Assembly: GCA_038210445.1 (NCBI GenBank)
Contig: JBBQWQ010000012.1
Location: forward strand, 1-64,000
DNA length: 64,000 nucleotides
Origin: JABFRG01 sp038210445
GTDB taxonomy: Bacteria; Myxococcota_A; Polyangia; Polyangiales; Polyangiaceae
Direction of reading: 5' to 3'
Part shown: positions 8,564-17,677 of the stretch, one piece after another
Layout of the letters: every line of letters begins with the position of its first letter
Numbering within the stretch: the stretch's first letter is position 1
Program-made: the position numbers and the translations under genes
The notes under the pieces: generated by a model
What the model was told of the DNA's origin: nothing
What the model saw: the letters and a program-made list of their open reading frames with translations, nothing else
Databases searched by the model: none

Positions 8564-9711
8564 CCGAGCGGGCGGCGGTGGACTTCGAGCAAGAGCGCCG
8601 CCTCTTCCCCGTGCTGGAGGGGCGCGCGTTTTTGGCGTGCCAGTGCCTGGGGCCTTTTCCTCGAGATACGCTCGATGATCTCGACGCGTATCGCCGCACC
8701 ATGTTCTTGCGCAACCGCGCCATCGAGGAGTGGATCGAGCGACTCGACGCGCTGCGGGCCCAGTTCGAGGTTCTGCTCTCGGCGCCGACCGGCTCGGTCA
8801 TGCTCCGCGACAGCGCCACCGCCGCGCAAGCGTCGTTGGCCGCGGCGCTCACGCCCACCGCAATCCGCAACCGCATCGTCCTCTCCAGCGGAGACTTCCA
8901 CTCCTCGCGGTTCTTGTGGATGGCGCAAGAGGCCCGCGGGTTCGTGCCCGTGCAGGTCGACGCCCACTGCATTGCTTCGCACGAAGCCTCGTACCTCGAC
9001 GCCATCGACGAGCGCACCGCCGTGGTGGCGCTCTCGTTGGTGTCGCCCCGAACCGGCGCGCTGCTCGACGTCTCGCGGGTTGTGGCGCGCGCCCGAGAGG
9101 TGGGCGCATTGGTGGTCGTCGACGCGTACCAGGCGGTGGGCATCGTTCCCATCGACGTGGTCGCGATGGGGGCCGACATGGTGGTGGGCGGCACGCACAA
9201 ATGGCTCGGCGGCGGCGGCATGGGCCTGGCGTTTGCGTACCTCGACCCAGCGTTGAGCGACCGGCTGGTGCCCGTGTATCCGGGCTGGGTCGGGAACGCG
9301 CAGCTCTTGGCCTTCGGCGATCGCTTCGAGCCCGCCGTCGGCGCCCGGCGGTTCCAGCAAGGCACGCCCGCCATGGAGCCGATCTACACGGCCAGGGGCG
9401 GGCTCTCGTGGGCCCTCGAGAAAGGGGTGAGCGCGCTCCGGGCCCGTAGCCTGGTGCTCACGAGTCGCCTTTTGAAGGGCGCGCAGGCGCTCGGCTTGCG
9501 CGTCCGGACGCCCGTCGCCGACGCGGCGCGCGGGGGCATGGTGTGCCTCGACATTCCGGATGCCGAAAGCGTTGCCGACGAGCTCGAGGCGCAGGGCATC
9601 GACGTCGACGCGCGGCCCAACGCCGGTCTGCGCATGGGCCCGCACCCGTGCGCCACCGAAGAAGAGTGCGATCGCGCCATCGCCGCAGTGGGCCGCGCCC
9701 TTCACCTGTAA
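8560..9711 (+). CDS. Class V aminotransferase-fold, kynureninase-like PLP enzyme
   Basis: A 383-aa fold-type I PLP enzyme. The PLP Schiff-base lysine is K214 in GGTHKWLGG, preceded by the cofactor-ring aspartate in VVVDAYQAVG. The C-terminal segment 'RMGPHPCATEEECDRAI' is typical of the aminotransferase V/kynureninase group. Its ATG overlaps the stop of the prenyltransferase-HDO fusion (ATGA), so the two are co-translated and likely act on one pathway. Kynureninases cleave the kynurenine side chain; related enzymes are cysteine desulfurases, isopenicillin N epimerase-like proteins and others, and motif reading alone does not separate them. It probably processes the amino-acid part of a prenylated or oxidised tryptophan-type intermediate, which is inference. 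Confidence 0.82.
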   Translation: MTERAAVDFEQERRLFPVLEGRAFLACQCLGPFPRDTLDDLDAYRRTMFLRNRAIEEWIERLDALRAQFEVLLSAPTGSVMLRDSATAAQASLAAALTPTAIRNRIVLSSGDFHSSRFLWMAQEARGFVPVQVDAHCIASHEASYLDAIDERTAVVALSLVSPRTGALLDVSRVVARAREVGALVVVDAYQAVGIVPIDVVAMGADMVVGGTHKWLGGGGMGLAFAYLDPALSDRLVPVYPGWVGNAQLLAFGDRFEPAVGARRFQQGTPAMEPIYTARGGLSWALEKGVSALRARSLVLTSRLLKGAQALGLRVRTPVADAARGGMVCLDIPDAESVADELEAQGIDVDARPNAGLRMGPHPCATEEECDRAIAAVGRALHL

Positions 9712-9740
9712 CGCGCCGCGCGCGGCGAGGGCTCAGCGGC

Positions 9741-10229
9741 TCAAGGGTCGGGCGGGGCGTCGCCCACCTCGCCACTCGGCGCCGCCGCGAGCAAGTCGTC
9801 CTCCGAGAGAATGCGCTCCACATCGAGCACCAAGGTGATCTCGTCGTCCTCTGCCAGCACGCCCTTTACGAACTCCGGAGGCGGCACCTTGGCGAAGGGG
9901 CTGGGCGGTGAGAGCTGGGTTTCGTCGAGCTCGATGAGCCCTTCGACGTCGTCGCATTCGGCGCCGAAGCACACCGGCCCGCGCTGCCACATCGCTTCCA
10001 GCAGCAGCACCGGCCGCTTCTTCACCTCGGTCACGAGCGTCATGCCCAAGCGCCAGGCCAAGTCGACCAGCGGCAACGGCTCGCCGCGTACGTTGATGAG
10101 CCCCCGGAGCACGCGAGGCGCCCCCGGCAAAAGCGCGGGAGGGTGGTACTCGATGAGCTCGCGCACCCGAGAGAGCGGCAAGGCGTAGCGTTGGGGCCCC
10201 ATGCGGAACCGCAGATACGGAAGTGTCAT
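9741..10229 (-). CDS. cheW: CheW-like coupling protein
   Basis: A 162-aa protein with one CheW domain: RYALPLSRVRELIEY near the N-terminus, then VLRGLINVRGEPLPLVDLAWRLG, the signature strand-turn, and a long acidic tail. CheW links chemoreceptors to the CheA kinase. The ATG at 10229 overlaps the CheA stop by ATGA, which supports the start. It is the last gene of the minus-strand chemosensory operon and lies 29 bp from the convergent PLP-enzyme gene. Confidence 0.9.
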   Translation of the reverse strand: MTLPYLRFRMGPQRYALPLSRVRELIEYHPPALLPGAPRVLRGLINVRGEPLPLVDLAWRLGMTLVTEVKKRPVLLLEAMWQRGPVCFGAECDDVEGLIELDETQLSPPSPFAKVPPPEFVKGVLAEDDEITLVLDVERILSEDDLLAAAPSGEVGDAPPDP

Positions 10230-11782
10230 GACGAAGCCCTCTGTGCGCTCTTCCAGCAGCGATCCGGATCGAGCAAGAGGGCGATGCGACCATCGCGCCA
10301 CACCGCAGTGCCGGCCACCACGTCGGTGGACTCGCGGATAGACGGCGAGAGTGGACGAACGACGCCGTACATGGAACCGAACACCTCGTCGCACGGAATG
10401 GCGAAGCGCGGAGCCCCCGGCGTCGCCAATACCACCGCCAACGGTGCGCTACCGCGGCTGGCGGCAGCGGCGAGGCCCTGCGAGGCGCCAGGGACCAGAA
10501 TGCGAAGGTCGACCCGCGGCACGGCCTCGCCCTCCACGCGCACGTAGCTCGCTTCGCCGCCGTCGGCGACGCAGGCGGTGACGGCAGCCTCGGGGAACAG
10601 CAAGACGGTGTCGAACGCGGAGACCGCGAAGGTGCGGAACGCTGCGACCGCCGGGGGTATCATGAGCTCCACGGCGGCGCCGCACGGATGGCGCGGGCGA
10701 ATCTTGGCGGAGCCTCCCACCGCGGTGACGGTTTTTTTCACGACGTCGAGGCCGACCCCCCGGCCCGCCAGACGATCGGCCGCAGCGCGGGTGGAGAAGC
10801 CAGCGCGGAAGAGCAGGTCGAACAACTCTTCGTCGGTGGGGGTCGCAGCTTCGTCGATGAGGCCGCGGGCTCGGAGCGAGCGCAAAATGGAGGTTGGGTC
10901 GAGCCCTCGCCCATCGTCCTCTACGGTGACCGAGAGGGCCGAGATGGTCTGCCGGGCAGAGACCCGAATCATACCGAACGGTGACTTGCCGGCGGCTTCG
11001 CGCTGGTCCGGTGGCTCCACGCCGTGGGCAATGGCGTTGCGGAGAAGGTGCGAGAGCGGTTCGCGCAGGGTCTCCACAGTGTGCGCGTCCATGCGAACTT
11101 CGCCGTCCATCAGCAGAAACCGAACCTCGACGCCCTGCAGATCGGCGGCATCGGCCACCACGTTGGCGAGGGCCGGCCCCAGGGTTCCGAAGCGGACGAG
11201 GCGCGTCTCGAGGATCGCGGCGTGAATTCCGTCGAGCCTCCGCCAGTCGACCTCCAGGTCGAGGACCAGCTCGCCCAGGCCGGCAGCGCGGCGTGCTCCG
11301 TCCTCCTGGGCGAGAAGGCGAGCCCGCTCTTGCATGCGGGCGAGCGACACGGTGACGTCCTCGACGTCGCGCAGGATGGTGTCGAGCCGCTTGATCTCCA
11401 CGCGCACGGTCACGTGGGTGGGGCCGTCGATGCCGAAGGCGAGCTCGCTGGTGGTGGTGACCACCTCTTGGCCGTGGAGATCGCGCAGCGCGAGCGCGCT
11501 GGCTTCGAGAACACCCACCACCGCGGGGGTGAGCTTGAGCGAGCCCTTGCGCAACGCTGCCAACACCCCCTCGGTGGCGTGCGCCATATCGCCAATGGCG
11601 GTGAGCCCCATGGCCAGCGCGTTGCCCTTCAAGGTATGCGCCACCCGGAAGAGCTCGTTGATCTCCTCCTGTCCCCCGCCCTCGCGCGCCATCTGCGCCA
11701 CGATGCGCGACATGTTGCCGAGCAGCTCCTCCGACTCGTCGCGAAAGATGCGAAGGAGCTCGGGATCCTGCGAAAAGCTCAA
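10226..11782 (-). CDS. cheA: Chemotaxis-type histidine kinase CheA
   Basis: A 518-aa kinase. The N-terminal Hpt domain carries the phospho-accepting His49 in RVAHTLKGNALAMG. A dimerisation/ATPase part follows with the N box (HLLRNAIAHGVEPPDQR), DDGRGLD and GVGLDVVKKTV, then a C-terminal CheW-like regulatory domain. The usual P2 CheY-docking domain between Hpt and dimerisation domain seems absent, making it shorter than E. coli CheA (654 aa). It overlaps CheW downstream and CheD upstream by 4 bp each. Its likely targets are the two stand-alone receivers in the same operon. With no flagellar genes in view, the output is probably not flagellar. Confidence 0.9.
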   Translation of the reverse strand: MSFSQDPELLRIFRDESEELLGNMSRIVAQMAREGGGQEEINELFRVAHTLKGNALAMGLTAIGDMAHATEGVLAALRKGSLKLTPAVVGVLEASALALRDLHGQEVVTTTSELAFGIDGPTHVTVRVEIKRLDTILRDVEDVTVSLARMQERARLLAQEDGARRAAGLGELVLDLEVDWRRLDGIHAAILETRLVRFGTLGPALANVVADAADLQGVEVRFLLMDGEVRMDAHTVETLREPLSHLLRNAIAHGVEPPDQREAAGKSPFGMIRVSARQTISALSVTVEDDGRGLDPTSILRSLRARGLIDEAATPTDEELFDLLFRAGFSTRAAADRLAGRGVGLDVVKKTVTAVGGSAKIRPRHPCGAAVELMIPPAVAAFRTFAVSAFDTVLLFPEAAVTACVADGGEASYVRVEGEAVPRVDLRILVPGASQGLAAAASRGSAPLAVVLATPGAPRFAIPCDEVFGSMYGVVRPLSPSIRESTDVVAGTAVWRDGRIALLLDPDRCWKSAQRASS

Positions 11783-12237
11783 GAGCCCGACCCCACGAAC
11801 AGCGCGCTGGCGATGCCGGTCTTGACCTCGAAGGTCACCTTGCGAGGGCGCGTCCCCAGCACGTGGCGCTCCCGCGGCGCGAGGTGCATCTTGGCGAGCT
11901 CCTCTTCGGCGATGGCGACGTTGCGGGTGCCGATGGTGGGCTCCGGCGTGATGCCGTGGATGGAGGCTCCACCGAAGATGCGCGTCTCGAAGCGCGCCAA
12001 CATTGCGCCCGCGCGGATCATCTCACGCAGGAGCGCCGGCACCGCGAAGGACCCGTAGCGAAGCAGGTTCTCCGGGTTCTCGGTGGGCCGCGGCAAGGCG
12101 AAGTGGGTGAGCCCGGCCAGCCCCGCTTCCCGGTCGTAGACCGACACCGCGACGCAGGGCCCGAGGATGGTGGAGATGACGATGTCTTCCGACGAAACGA
12201 AGACCTCGCCCGCGTGCACGAAATGTCGCCTTATCAC
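11779..12237 (-). CDS. cheD: Chemoreceptor glutamine deamidase CheD
   Basis: The product is 152 aa from the GTG at 12237, which overlaps the stop of the upstream receiver (GTGA). The CheD fold is recognisable: LGPCVAVSVYD holds the catalytic cysteine, and GLTHFALPR supplies the active-site histidine. RIFGGASIHGITPEPTIGTRN follows, with the conserved G-G-A region and the catalytic Thr/Ser neighbourhood. CheD deamidates receptor glutamines and in many systems docks with CheC or CheY. CheC is not found here, so CheD presumably acts on the MCP encoded upstream. Confidence 0.88.
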   Translation of the reverse strand: MIRRHFVHAGEVFVSSEDIVISTILGPCVAVSVYDREAGLAGLTHFALPRPTENPENLLRYGSFAVPALLREMIRAGAMLARFETRIFGGASIHGITPEPTIGTRNVAIAEEELAKMHLAPRERHVLGTRPRKVTFEVKTGIASALFVGSGS

Positions 12238-12647
12238 CCGTCGCCCCTGGTCTCGGGTTCGCCGCCGCCGGAAGAGCGCGCGTACTGTGCCACCTTGGCC
12301 AGGAGCTCTGCGCGCTCGATGGGCTTGGTGAGGTAATCGGTGCATCCTGCAAGATACGCGGCCTCCACCGACTCTTCCTCGGTCTGGCTGGTCACCATGA
12401 GAATGGCCACGTGGGCAAAGCGCGCTGTGGCGCGCAGCTCCCGGCAGAGCTCAATGCCGCTGATGCCGGGCATCATCACGTCGAGGACGATGACCTTGGG
12501 GTCCAGGTGCTCCAGCAGGCGCCGGGCCTCTTCGGCGCTGCTGGCGAGGGTGAGCGCGTATCCGGCTGGCTCCAGGATCGAGCGCTCCAGCTCCAGGATG
12601 GTTCGTGCATCGTCGACCAACAAGACCTGCGGCCTTCCCTCGGTCAT
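12234..12647 (-). CDS. Stand-alone response regulator (CheY-like) within che operon
   Basis: A 137-aa single receiver domain: acidic pocket LLVDDAR, phospho-acceptor aspartate in VIVLDVMMPG, the switch threonine/serine in MVTSQ, and the conserved lysine in YLTKPIE. There is no output domain. It overlaps the HEAT-repeat gene upstream and CheD downstream by 4 bp each. Phosphotransfer from the operon's CheA is the likely input. Confidence 0.9.
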   Translation of the reverse strand: MTEGRPQVLLVDDARTILELERSILEPAGYALTLASSAEEARRLLEHLDPKVIVLDVMMPGISGIELCRELRATARFAHVAILMVTSQTEEESVEAAYLAGCTDYLTKPIERAELLAKVAQYARSSGGGEPETRGDG

Positions 12648-14554
12648 GAGTGGCCCGCGAGGTTCGCCTGCGCGGTCTCGCGCACCTCGGCCAGTTCGTC
12701 GGTGGCCAGATCGCGAAGGGCTTCGAGGCCGGCGGGGTCGAGCGGCGCATGCTGCGCGACGGTGCGGCGTACGAGAGCGCTGGCGTCGCGACGGAGCCGA
12801 AGCGCCAGTCGCACGCCATGCGGCGAGCCGAAGGAGAGGAGCGCCGACACCGCCTCGGCGCGCGCCTGCGGTGACTCTTCGCGCAGCTCCTCAACCAAAC
12901 GGAGCTCGGCCAAGGGTTCCCGAAAGGCGCGCAGCAGGTGTATGGCGCTGGTGGGGTCGAGCTCCGCCACCGCCGCCGCGGGCACGGTGCGGCGGCCCCG
13001 GGCCAGCGCGTCGGCCACGTCGCGATCGAGCGGGCGCATGGATGTGGCGTGGGCCAGGAGCGCGCCATTGGAGAGGGAGTCGCCCCAGCTGCCGAGCGAG
13101 CCGAGCGCCGCGGCGCGCACGGCTGCATCGCCGTCTTTGAGCAGGCCGAACAGGCTGCGCGCCGTCTGCTCCGAGCGGTACGACCCCAGCGCCGCCGCCA
13201 CTGCGGCGCGGATGCGCGCCACCGGGTGCGAGAGGTGGTGGTAGAGGACGTTGCGGTATCGCTCGTCGGGGTTCTTTCGGGCGAGGTCGAACAGCGAGTC
13301 GAGCCCTTCCTCGGAGCCGGCGACCGCGAGCACGGCATCGGCAACGCGCGGCCCGGGGAGCTGGGCCAGCACCTCGACCGCGCTGGCCCGCACCAGCGGC
13401 GAGGCGTGGCCCAGCAGCGGCGCCAGCCGAACCTCACCTTCGATGGTGCCCAGCGGCAGCCGCGCCAGCGCTTGCAGGGCGCGCACTTGTACGCCTTCGG
13501 TGGCCGACTCTGCGAGCTCCACCAGCCGCTCGGCGACCGATGCGAAGCGCAGAGCGCCCGCGAGATCTGCCAAGAACCCCACTACCGGCGCCGGCTGCTC
13601 TCGCCCCAACATTTCGGTGACGATGCCGAGCAGGGCCGGCCCCACGCGAATGGCTGCCGCCAGGAGCCCCGCGTGCAGCTGCGGGTTGCGGGCGATGCCG
13701 AGGGCAGCCTCGTAAAGAGTATCCATGTGCAGCGCGAGCACCACCCGGGCCGGCGCCAGGAGCTCGTCGCGGCTCTTCGACGACGTGTCGCCGGTGAGCG
13801 CTTTGGAGAGCGCCTTTTGCACGAGCGCATCGCGCTGGCATCGCTGAAACACCGCTTCGTGCCCCGGCACCACCGAGGCGAGCTCGAGGGCGTCGGCGGC
13901 GGCGGTGAGCACGTCGCTGGCCCAGATAGCCTCGCCCTCGTCGGCTGCAGCCACGAACCCCGAGAGCAACGCCGAGGCCGCGTGCGGCGTGGCGATCCGC
14001 GCCAGCGCCTGCGCCGCCGGATCGCGCAAGAACGAGTCGGCGAGGAGAGGAATGAGCGAGCGAACCGTGGTCTCGCCGCCGATGTGGCCGAGCGAATACA
14101 CCGCAGCGAAGGCCCGGAACGGATCACGCCCGAGCGACGCAACGAGCGCCGGCACGCTCTGGGTGGCCCGGAGCTTTCCCAAGCTCTCGATGGCCGCATG
14201 GACCACATTGGCGTCGGTGTGCTCCAAAAACGGGATGAGATGCTCGGCCACGCCCAGCTCCGAGGTGTTGCCCAGCACCTGGAGCGCGAACATCACGACC
14301 TCTTCGTCGCGCGACGACAAGAGGCGCAGCAGCGAAGGCACCGCGCGCGCACCGGCCACCGCCAGCGCTTCCATGGCGGCGTTGCGGCGGTCGGCCCGCT
14401 CGTGATCGGCCAGTAGCTCGGCCAGCGCGTCGGGGTCGTCGAGCTCCGCCAGGTGCTTCAACGCTTGGTTCCGCGCCTCGGGCTTCTCCGAGTGGGCGGC
14501 TCGCAAGAGAGCCTCACGCATGGGGTTGATGGGAAACTCCGAGCGCATATTCAT
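12644..14554 (-). CDS. HEAT-repeat scaffold protein of the chemosensory operon
   Basis: A 636-aa protein made almost entirely of two-helix HEAT/PBS-type repeats, with recurring patterns such as 'NAAMEALAVAGARAVPSLL', 'AAIESLGKLRATQSVPAL' and 'VRASAVEVLAQLPGPRVAD'. The ATG at 14554 overlaps the upstream receiver stop by ATGA. HEAT proteins mediate protein-protein contact and are known in some myxobacterial chemosensory operons. This one sits between two stand-alone CheY-like genes, so it may tether or sequester receivers. No catalytic motif is visible. Confidence 0.85.
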   Translation of the reverse strand: MNMRSEFPINPMREALLRAAHSEKPEARNQALKHLAELDDPDALAELLADHERADRRNAAMEALAVAGARAVPSLLRLLSSRDEEVVMFALQVLGNTSELGVAEHLIPFLEHTDANVVHAAIESLGKLRATQSVPALVASLGRDPFRAFAAVYSLGHIGGETTVRSLIPLLADSFLRDPAAQALARIATPHAASALLSGFVAAADEGEAIWASDVLTAAADALELASVVPGHEAVFQRCQRDALVQKALSKALTGDTSSKSRDELLAPARVVLALHMDTLYEAALGIARNPQLHAGLLAAAIRVGPALLGIVTEMLGREQPAPVVGFLADLAGALRFASVAERLVELAESATEGVQVRALQALARLPLGTIEGEVRLAPLLGHASPLVRASAVEVLAQLPGPRVADAVLAVAGSEEGLDSLFDLARKNPDERYRNVLYHHLSHPVARIRAAVAAALGSYRSEQTARSLFGLLKDGDAAVRAAALGSLGSWGDSLSNGALLAHATSMRPLDRDVADALARGRRTVPAAAVAELDPTSAIHLLRAFREPLAELRLVEELREESPQARAEAVSALLSFGSPHGVRLALRLRRDASALVRRTVAQHAPLDPAGLEALRDLATDELAEVRETAQANLAGHS

Positions 14555-14952
14555 GCTCCACCCACCTTCTGCGGCCAAGAAACGTGGCGCTCGAGCGCGA
14601 GCACGATGTCCCGGGGCGTGAACGGTTTCCTCACGTAGTCGCGGGCACCGAGATCGCGGGCGCGCGCGACGTCTTCGTCGGTGTCTTCGGTGGAGACCAC
14701 GATGATCGGCACCCGCTCCGCGAGCTTGGTGGGTGCCACCGCGGTCAAGAACTCGATGCCACTCATGATGCCCATGTTCACGTCCAGAAACACGATATCT
14801 GGCTCCCCGTGCAGCTCCAAGAGGGCCATGGCCTCGCGCCCGTGAAAGGCGAAGCGCAGGTCGATTTCTCGGCGTTTCGGGGCGAATATGGTCCCGAAAA
14901 GCGCGTGTATGAGTCGTGAATCGTCGATGACGAGAAGCTTGAGGTTGCTCAT
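14551..14952 (-). CDS. Stand-alone response regulator (CheY-like)
   Basis: A 133-aa receiver domain: LLVIDDSRLIHALF, phospho-acceptor Asp in IVFLDVNMGIMSG, IIVVSTE with the switch Thr/Ser region, and YVRKPFTP with the conserved Lys. It differs clearly from the other receiver of the operon in its 'VNMGIM' segment, where most receivers have M-P-x-M. It precedes the HEAT protein with a 4-bp overlap and follows the MCP gene after a 100-bp gap. Confidence 0.9.
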   Translation of the reverse strand: MSNLKLLVIDDSRLIHALFGTIFAPKRREIDLRFAFHGREAMALLELHGEPDIVFLDVNMGIMSGIEFLTAVAPTKLAERVPIIVVSTEDTDEDVARARDLGARDYVRKPFTPRDIVLALERHVSWPQKVGGA

Positions 14953-15052
14953 CGCGGCCCTGCTTTCGACGCGCCGTGGGTGCTGCCCCCGGCGCTGGTT
15001 GTTCGCTTTCGGTTCCCCCTCGCCTGCAGGCGAACGGCAGTCTGCGCACGTA

Positions 15053-16573
15053 TCATGGCGTCACCGTGTTGCGCGGCGAGCCGAAGAACCCGAGGAGGCG
15101 CGAGAGACCGTGCGCCTGCGACGTCATCTCGGTAGCGGTGGTGGAAAGCTCCTCGGCGGAGGCTGCATTGCGCTGGGTGACCTGGTCGACCTGGGTCATG
15201 GCGCGGGAAATCTGCGAGAGGCCCTCGCGCTGCTCCTGGCACAGCGCCGCCACCTCGTGCACGAGATCGGTGGTCTTCTGTACGCAGGGAACCAAATCGC
15301 GAATGAGCTGCGACGCATGCTCGGCAGTGGAGAGGCTGGTGGCGGCGGTGGCCTTGGCCTCGCGCGCCGAGCTTCGGCTCCGCTCGGCGAGCTTGCGAAC
15401 CTCGGCGGCGACCACCGCGAAGCCACGACCCGCGTCGCCGGCACGGGCCGCCTCGATGGCGGCGTTCAACGAGAGAATGTTGGTCTGGTGAGCGATGTCT
15501 TCGACCACGGTGATCTGGTCGGCGATGGCGCGCATGGCGGCGGTGGTGGCGTCTACGGCGACGCCCGAGCTCTCGGCGTCGCGCACGCTGCGCTTGGCGA
15601 AGTCTTCCATGTGCCTCGCGGCGTCGGCGTTGTTGCGCACGCTCTCGGCGATGGCCTCGATGCTCGCGCTCACCTCCTCCGACGACGCAGCTTGCTCGCT
15701 CGTTCCACTGGCGAGCTCGGCCGAGGCCGCTGACACGTGGGCCGAGGCGGTGGCGACGCCGGCGGCGCGGCTCTCTGCGTCCTCGATGATGCGACTCAGC
15801 TCGTCGAGAAAGTCGTTGAAGTGCCGGGCGAGGATCCCCACCTCATCGTCGTCTTTCACCGGAAAGCGCCGCGAGAGTTGCCCCGTACCCTTGGAGAGCT
15901 CGCCCAGGTATCCGCCGAACTGCGAGAGGGTATTGCCGAGCCGCCGCAGGAGCGCAAAGGCGATGGCGAGCGCCAGCGCGAGGCCGGCGAGACGGGCGAT
16001 CCAGCCCCGCTGCCGCAGCACCGCCACCCGCTCCTGGGCGGCGTGCGTCGCGCCCTCACGCGACGACCGAAGGTCGCCCCCCACCTCCACCAGCAACGCA
16101 TCGCGCTCGCGCAGTGCGGGCGCATACTCGCGGGCGAACAGACGCCGAGCTTCGTCGCCGTTACCTCGGGCGAGCTGATCGCGAATGGCGTCCTCGGCCC
16201 GCACCATCGGGTGTCCATCGGCCGCCTCGTGAGCCTTGCGCTCGATGCGCGCAAGCTCGGGGTCGCGCGCGAGGGCCTGCGACAAGCCGTCGGCGATGCG
16301 CCGCCCCTCGTCGTCGCTCTGCCGCTTGCGCTCCACTTCGGCCGCGTCTTTGGGGTCTACCAGCGAGCCGCGAAGGGCGTTGCTCGAGGTGGCCAGCGCG
16401 CCGCGGAGCCTCTCCGCAGAGAGCTCAGCCGTTTGATACCGCTCTACGGTCGCGGCAGAATCTGCCTCGACTTTGTGCTGCGCGACTTCGAACCAGGTGG
16501 CGAGCGACAGCGATACGACGATCGGAGAGAGCGACGCGAGCAGCAGGCGCTGGTAGAGGCGGAGACGAACCAT
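15053..16573 (-). CDS. Methyl-accepting chemotaxis protein
   Basis: A 506-aa chemoreceptor. TM1 lies near residues 8-28 and TM2 near 190-210. Between them is a helical four-helix-bundle-like periplasmic domain of about 160 residues rich in charged heptads. A HAMP domain follows, then a cytoplasmic coiled coil with the hairpin tip EDIAHQTNILSLNAAIEAARAG and GFAVVAAEVRKLAERS. The ligand cannot be predicted. It is encoded between CheR and the receiver/HEAT genes and is presumably the cognate receptor of the cluster, modified by CheR and CheD. Confidence 0.92.
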   Translation of the reverse strand: MVRLRLYQRLLLASLSPIVVSLSLATWFEVAQHKVEADSAATVERYQTAELSAERLRGALATSSNALRGSLVDPKDAAEVERKRQSDDEGRRIADGLSQALARDPELARIERKAHEAADGHPMVRAEDAIRDQLARGNGDEARRLFAREYAPALRERDALLVEVGGDLRSSREGATHAAQERVAVLRQRGWIARLAGLALALAIAFALLRRLGNTLSQFGGYLGELSKGTGQLSRRFPVKDDDEVGILARHFNDFLDELSRIIEDAESRAAGVATASAHVSAASAELASGTSEQAASSEEVSASIEAIAESVRNNADAARHMEDFAKRSVRDAESSGVAVDATTAAMRAIADQITVVEDIAHQTNILSLNAAIEAARAGDAGRGFAVVAAEVRKLAERSRSSAREAKATAATSLSTAEHASQLIRDLVPCVQKTTDLVHEVAALCQEQREGLSQISRAMTQVDQVTQRNAASAEELSTTATEMTSQAHGLSRLLGFFGSPRNTVTP

Positions 16574-16642
16574 GTGGCGTCATGGTAACGGCGATAGCGC
16601 GCGAGAAGAAACGACAATTTGGCAGAGCCGCCGCCCCCGCGC

Positions 16643-17488
16643 TCAGCTTTGGCGCACACCGAGGCTGAGATACTGCGTGGCCCGCACACGAGCCCATCCC
16701 CCGACGCTTTCTGCCCGTCCGAGCAAGAGGAAGCCACCCGGACGAAGCGCCGACACGAGCTTCGCTTGTGCGACGGTTCGTGACTCCGCCGACAAGTAGA
16801 TGAGCGCGTTGCGACACAAGATGAGGTCGAAGGGGCTCCCCGGCGGCAGGGCGTCGTGCACCAAGTTGTGCACGGAGGCGCGCACGATGCTGCGGAGCAC
16901 CGGCCCCACCTGTACGCCACCGGCCTTGGGCAGGAGGTACTGCGCCGCGAGCGAGCGCGGCACGTTGGCGGCCGAGGCGTATGCGCCCGCTTGCGCGTGG
17001 CGAACGCACTTCGTCGAAATGTCGGTCGCCAGGACCTCGTGGGTCCAGCCTGCGTCGGGGCTCAGCTCCGCGTGGAGCAACATGGCCACCGAGTAGGCCT
17101 CCTGCCCGTCCGACGAGGCGGCGCACCACACGCGAACGTGCCGCGCCTGAGTCGCGGCGCCGGGCCGGCGGGCGCGGAAGGCCGCGACCACCGTCTCCCG
17201 CAAGGCGGCGAACGCGTCGGCGTCGCGAAAGAACGAGGTTTCGTGGGTGGTGAGCGAGCTCACCATGATGTCTCGCTCCGCGGCGTCCTTGGCAACCACG
17301 TCCAGGTACTGCGAGAACGTGGCGAGCTCGAGCCGACGCAGGTGAGGAGCCAGGCGGCTGAAGACCAGCGCGTCCTTGGTATCGTCCATGCGAATCCCGG
17401 CCCACGCGTGGATCATCTGGCGAATGCGCCGAAACTCCGTGGGCTTCAGTTCGAACCGACGAGAAACGAGGCCGCGCGTCGTCGCCAC
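16643..17488 (-). CDS. cheR: Chemoreceptor glutamate methyltransferase CheR
   Basis: A 281-aa SAM-dependent methyltransferase from the GTG at 17488. An N-terminal all-helical CheR_N domain contains THETSFFRD. The SAM-binding motif appears as WCAASSDGQEAYSVAM, equivalent to the family's ACSTGEEPYS. LATDIS binds the ribose and DLILCRNALIYLS is the conserved catalytic-domain segment. It methylates receptor glutamates, here most likely those of the MCP 69 bp downstream. No cheB methylesterase gene is visible in the cluster. Confidence 0.9.
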   Translation of the reverse strand: MATTRGLVSRRFELKPTEFRRIRQMIHAWAGIRMDDTKDALVFSRLAPHLRRLELATFSQYLDVVAKDAAERDIMVSSLTTHETSFFRDADAFAALRETVVAAFRARRPGAATQARHVRVWCAASSDGQEAYSVAMLLHAELSPDAGWTHEVLATDISTKCVRHAQAGAYASAANVPRSLAAQYLLPKAGGVQVGPVLRSIVRASVHNLVHDALPPGSPFDLILCRNALIYLSAESRTVAQAKLVSALRPGGFLLLGRAESVGGWARVRATQYLSLGVRQS

Positions 17489-17677
17489 GCCGCAGTATCG
17501 CACGAATTTCAGCGTTCCGGCGCGCTGAGTGGGAGAAGACCGAGGCGACGCGCGCGCTTGTCGTCGACGTCGGTGCGCGGAGGTGCGCTCACGCTTGTTC
17601 CGGCGGCCTCGCTGGATATACTGCGGGTTGGCCGCGGCGCAGCCCACCGGTCAGCGAAACGTAGGAAAGGATCGACG

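Noticed and set aside
6788..9711. Part of an NRPS/PKS biosynthetic cluster
   Set aside because: No carrier, condensation, ketosynthase or adenylation domain lies within the window; the neighbouring genes are iron uptake and chemotaxis.
9712..9728. CGCCGCGCGCGGCG palindrome between the PLP gene and cheW as a terminator
   Set aside because: The stem is short, fully GC and lacks a T-run; such palindromes arise by chance in this composition.
14949..15052. Short minus-strand frame as an extra gene between MCP and receiver
   Set aside because: Composition is Arg/Pro-rich without a ribosome site or domain, and it overlaps the MCP gene out of frame.
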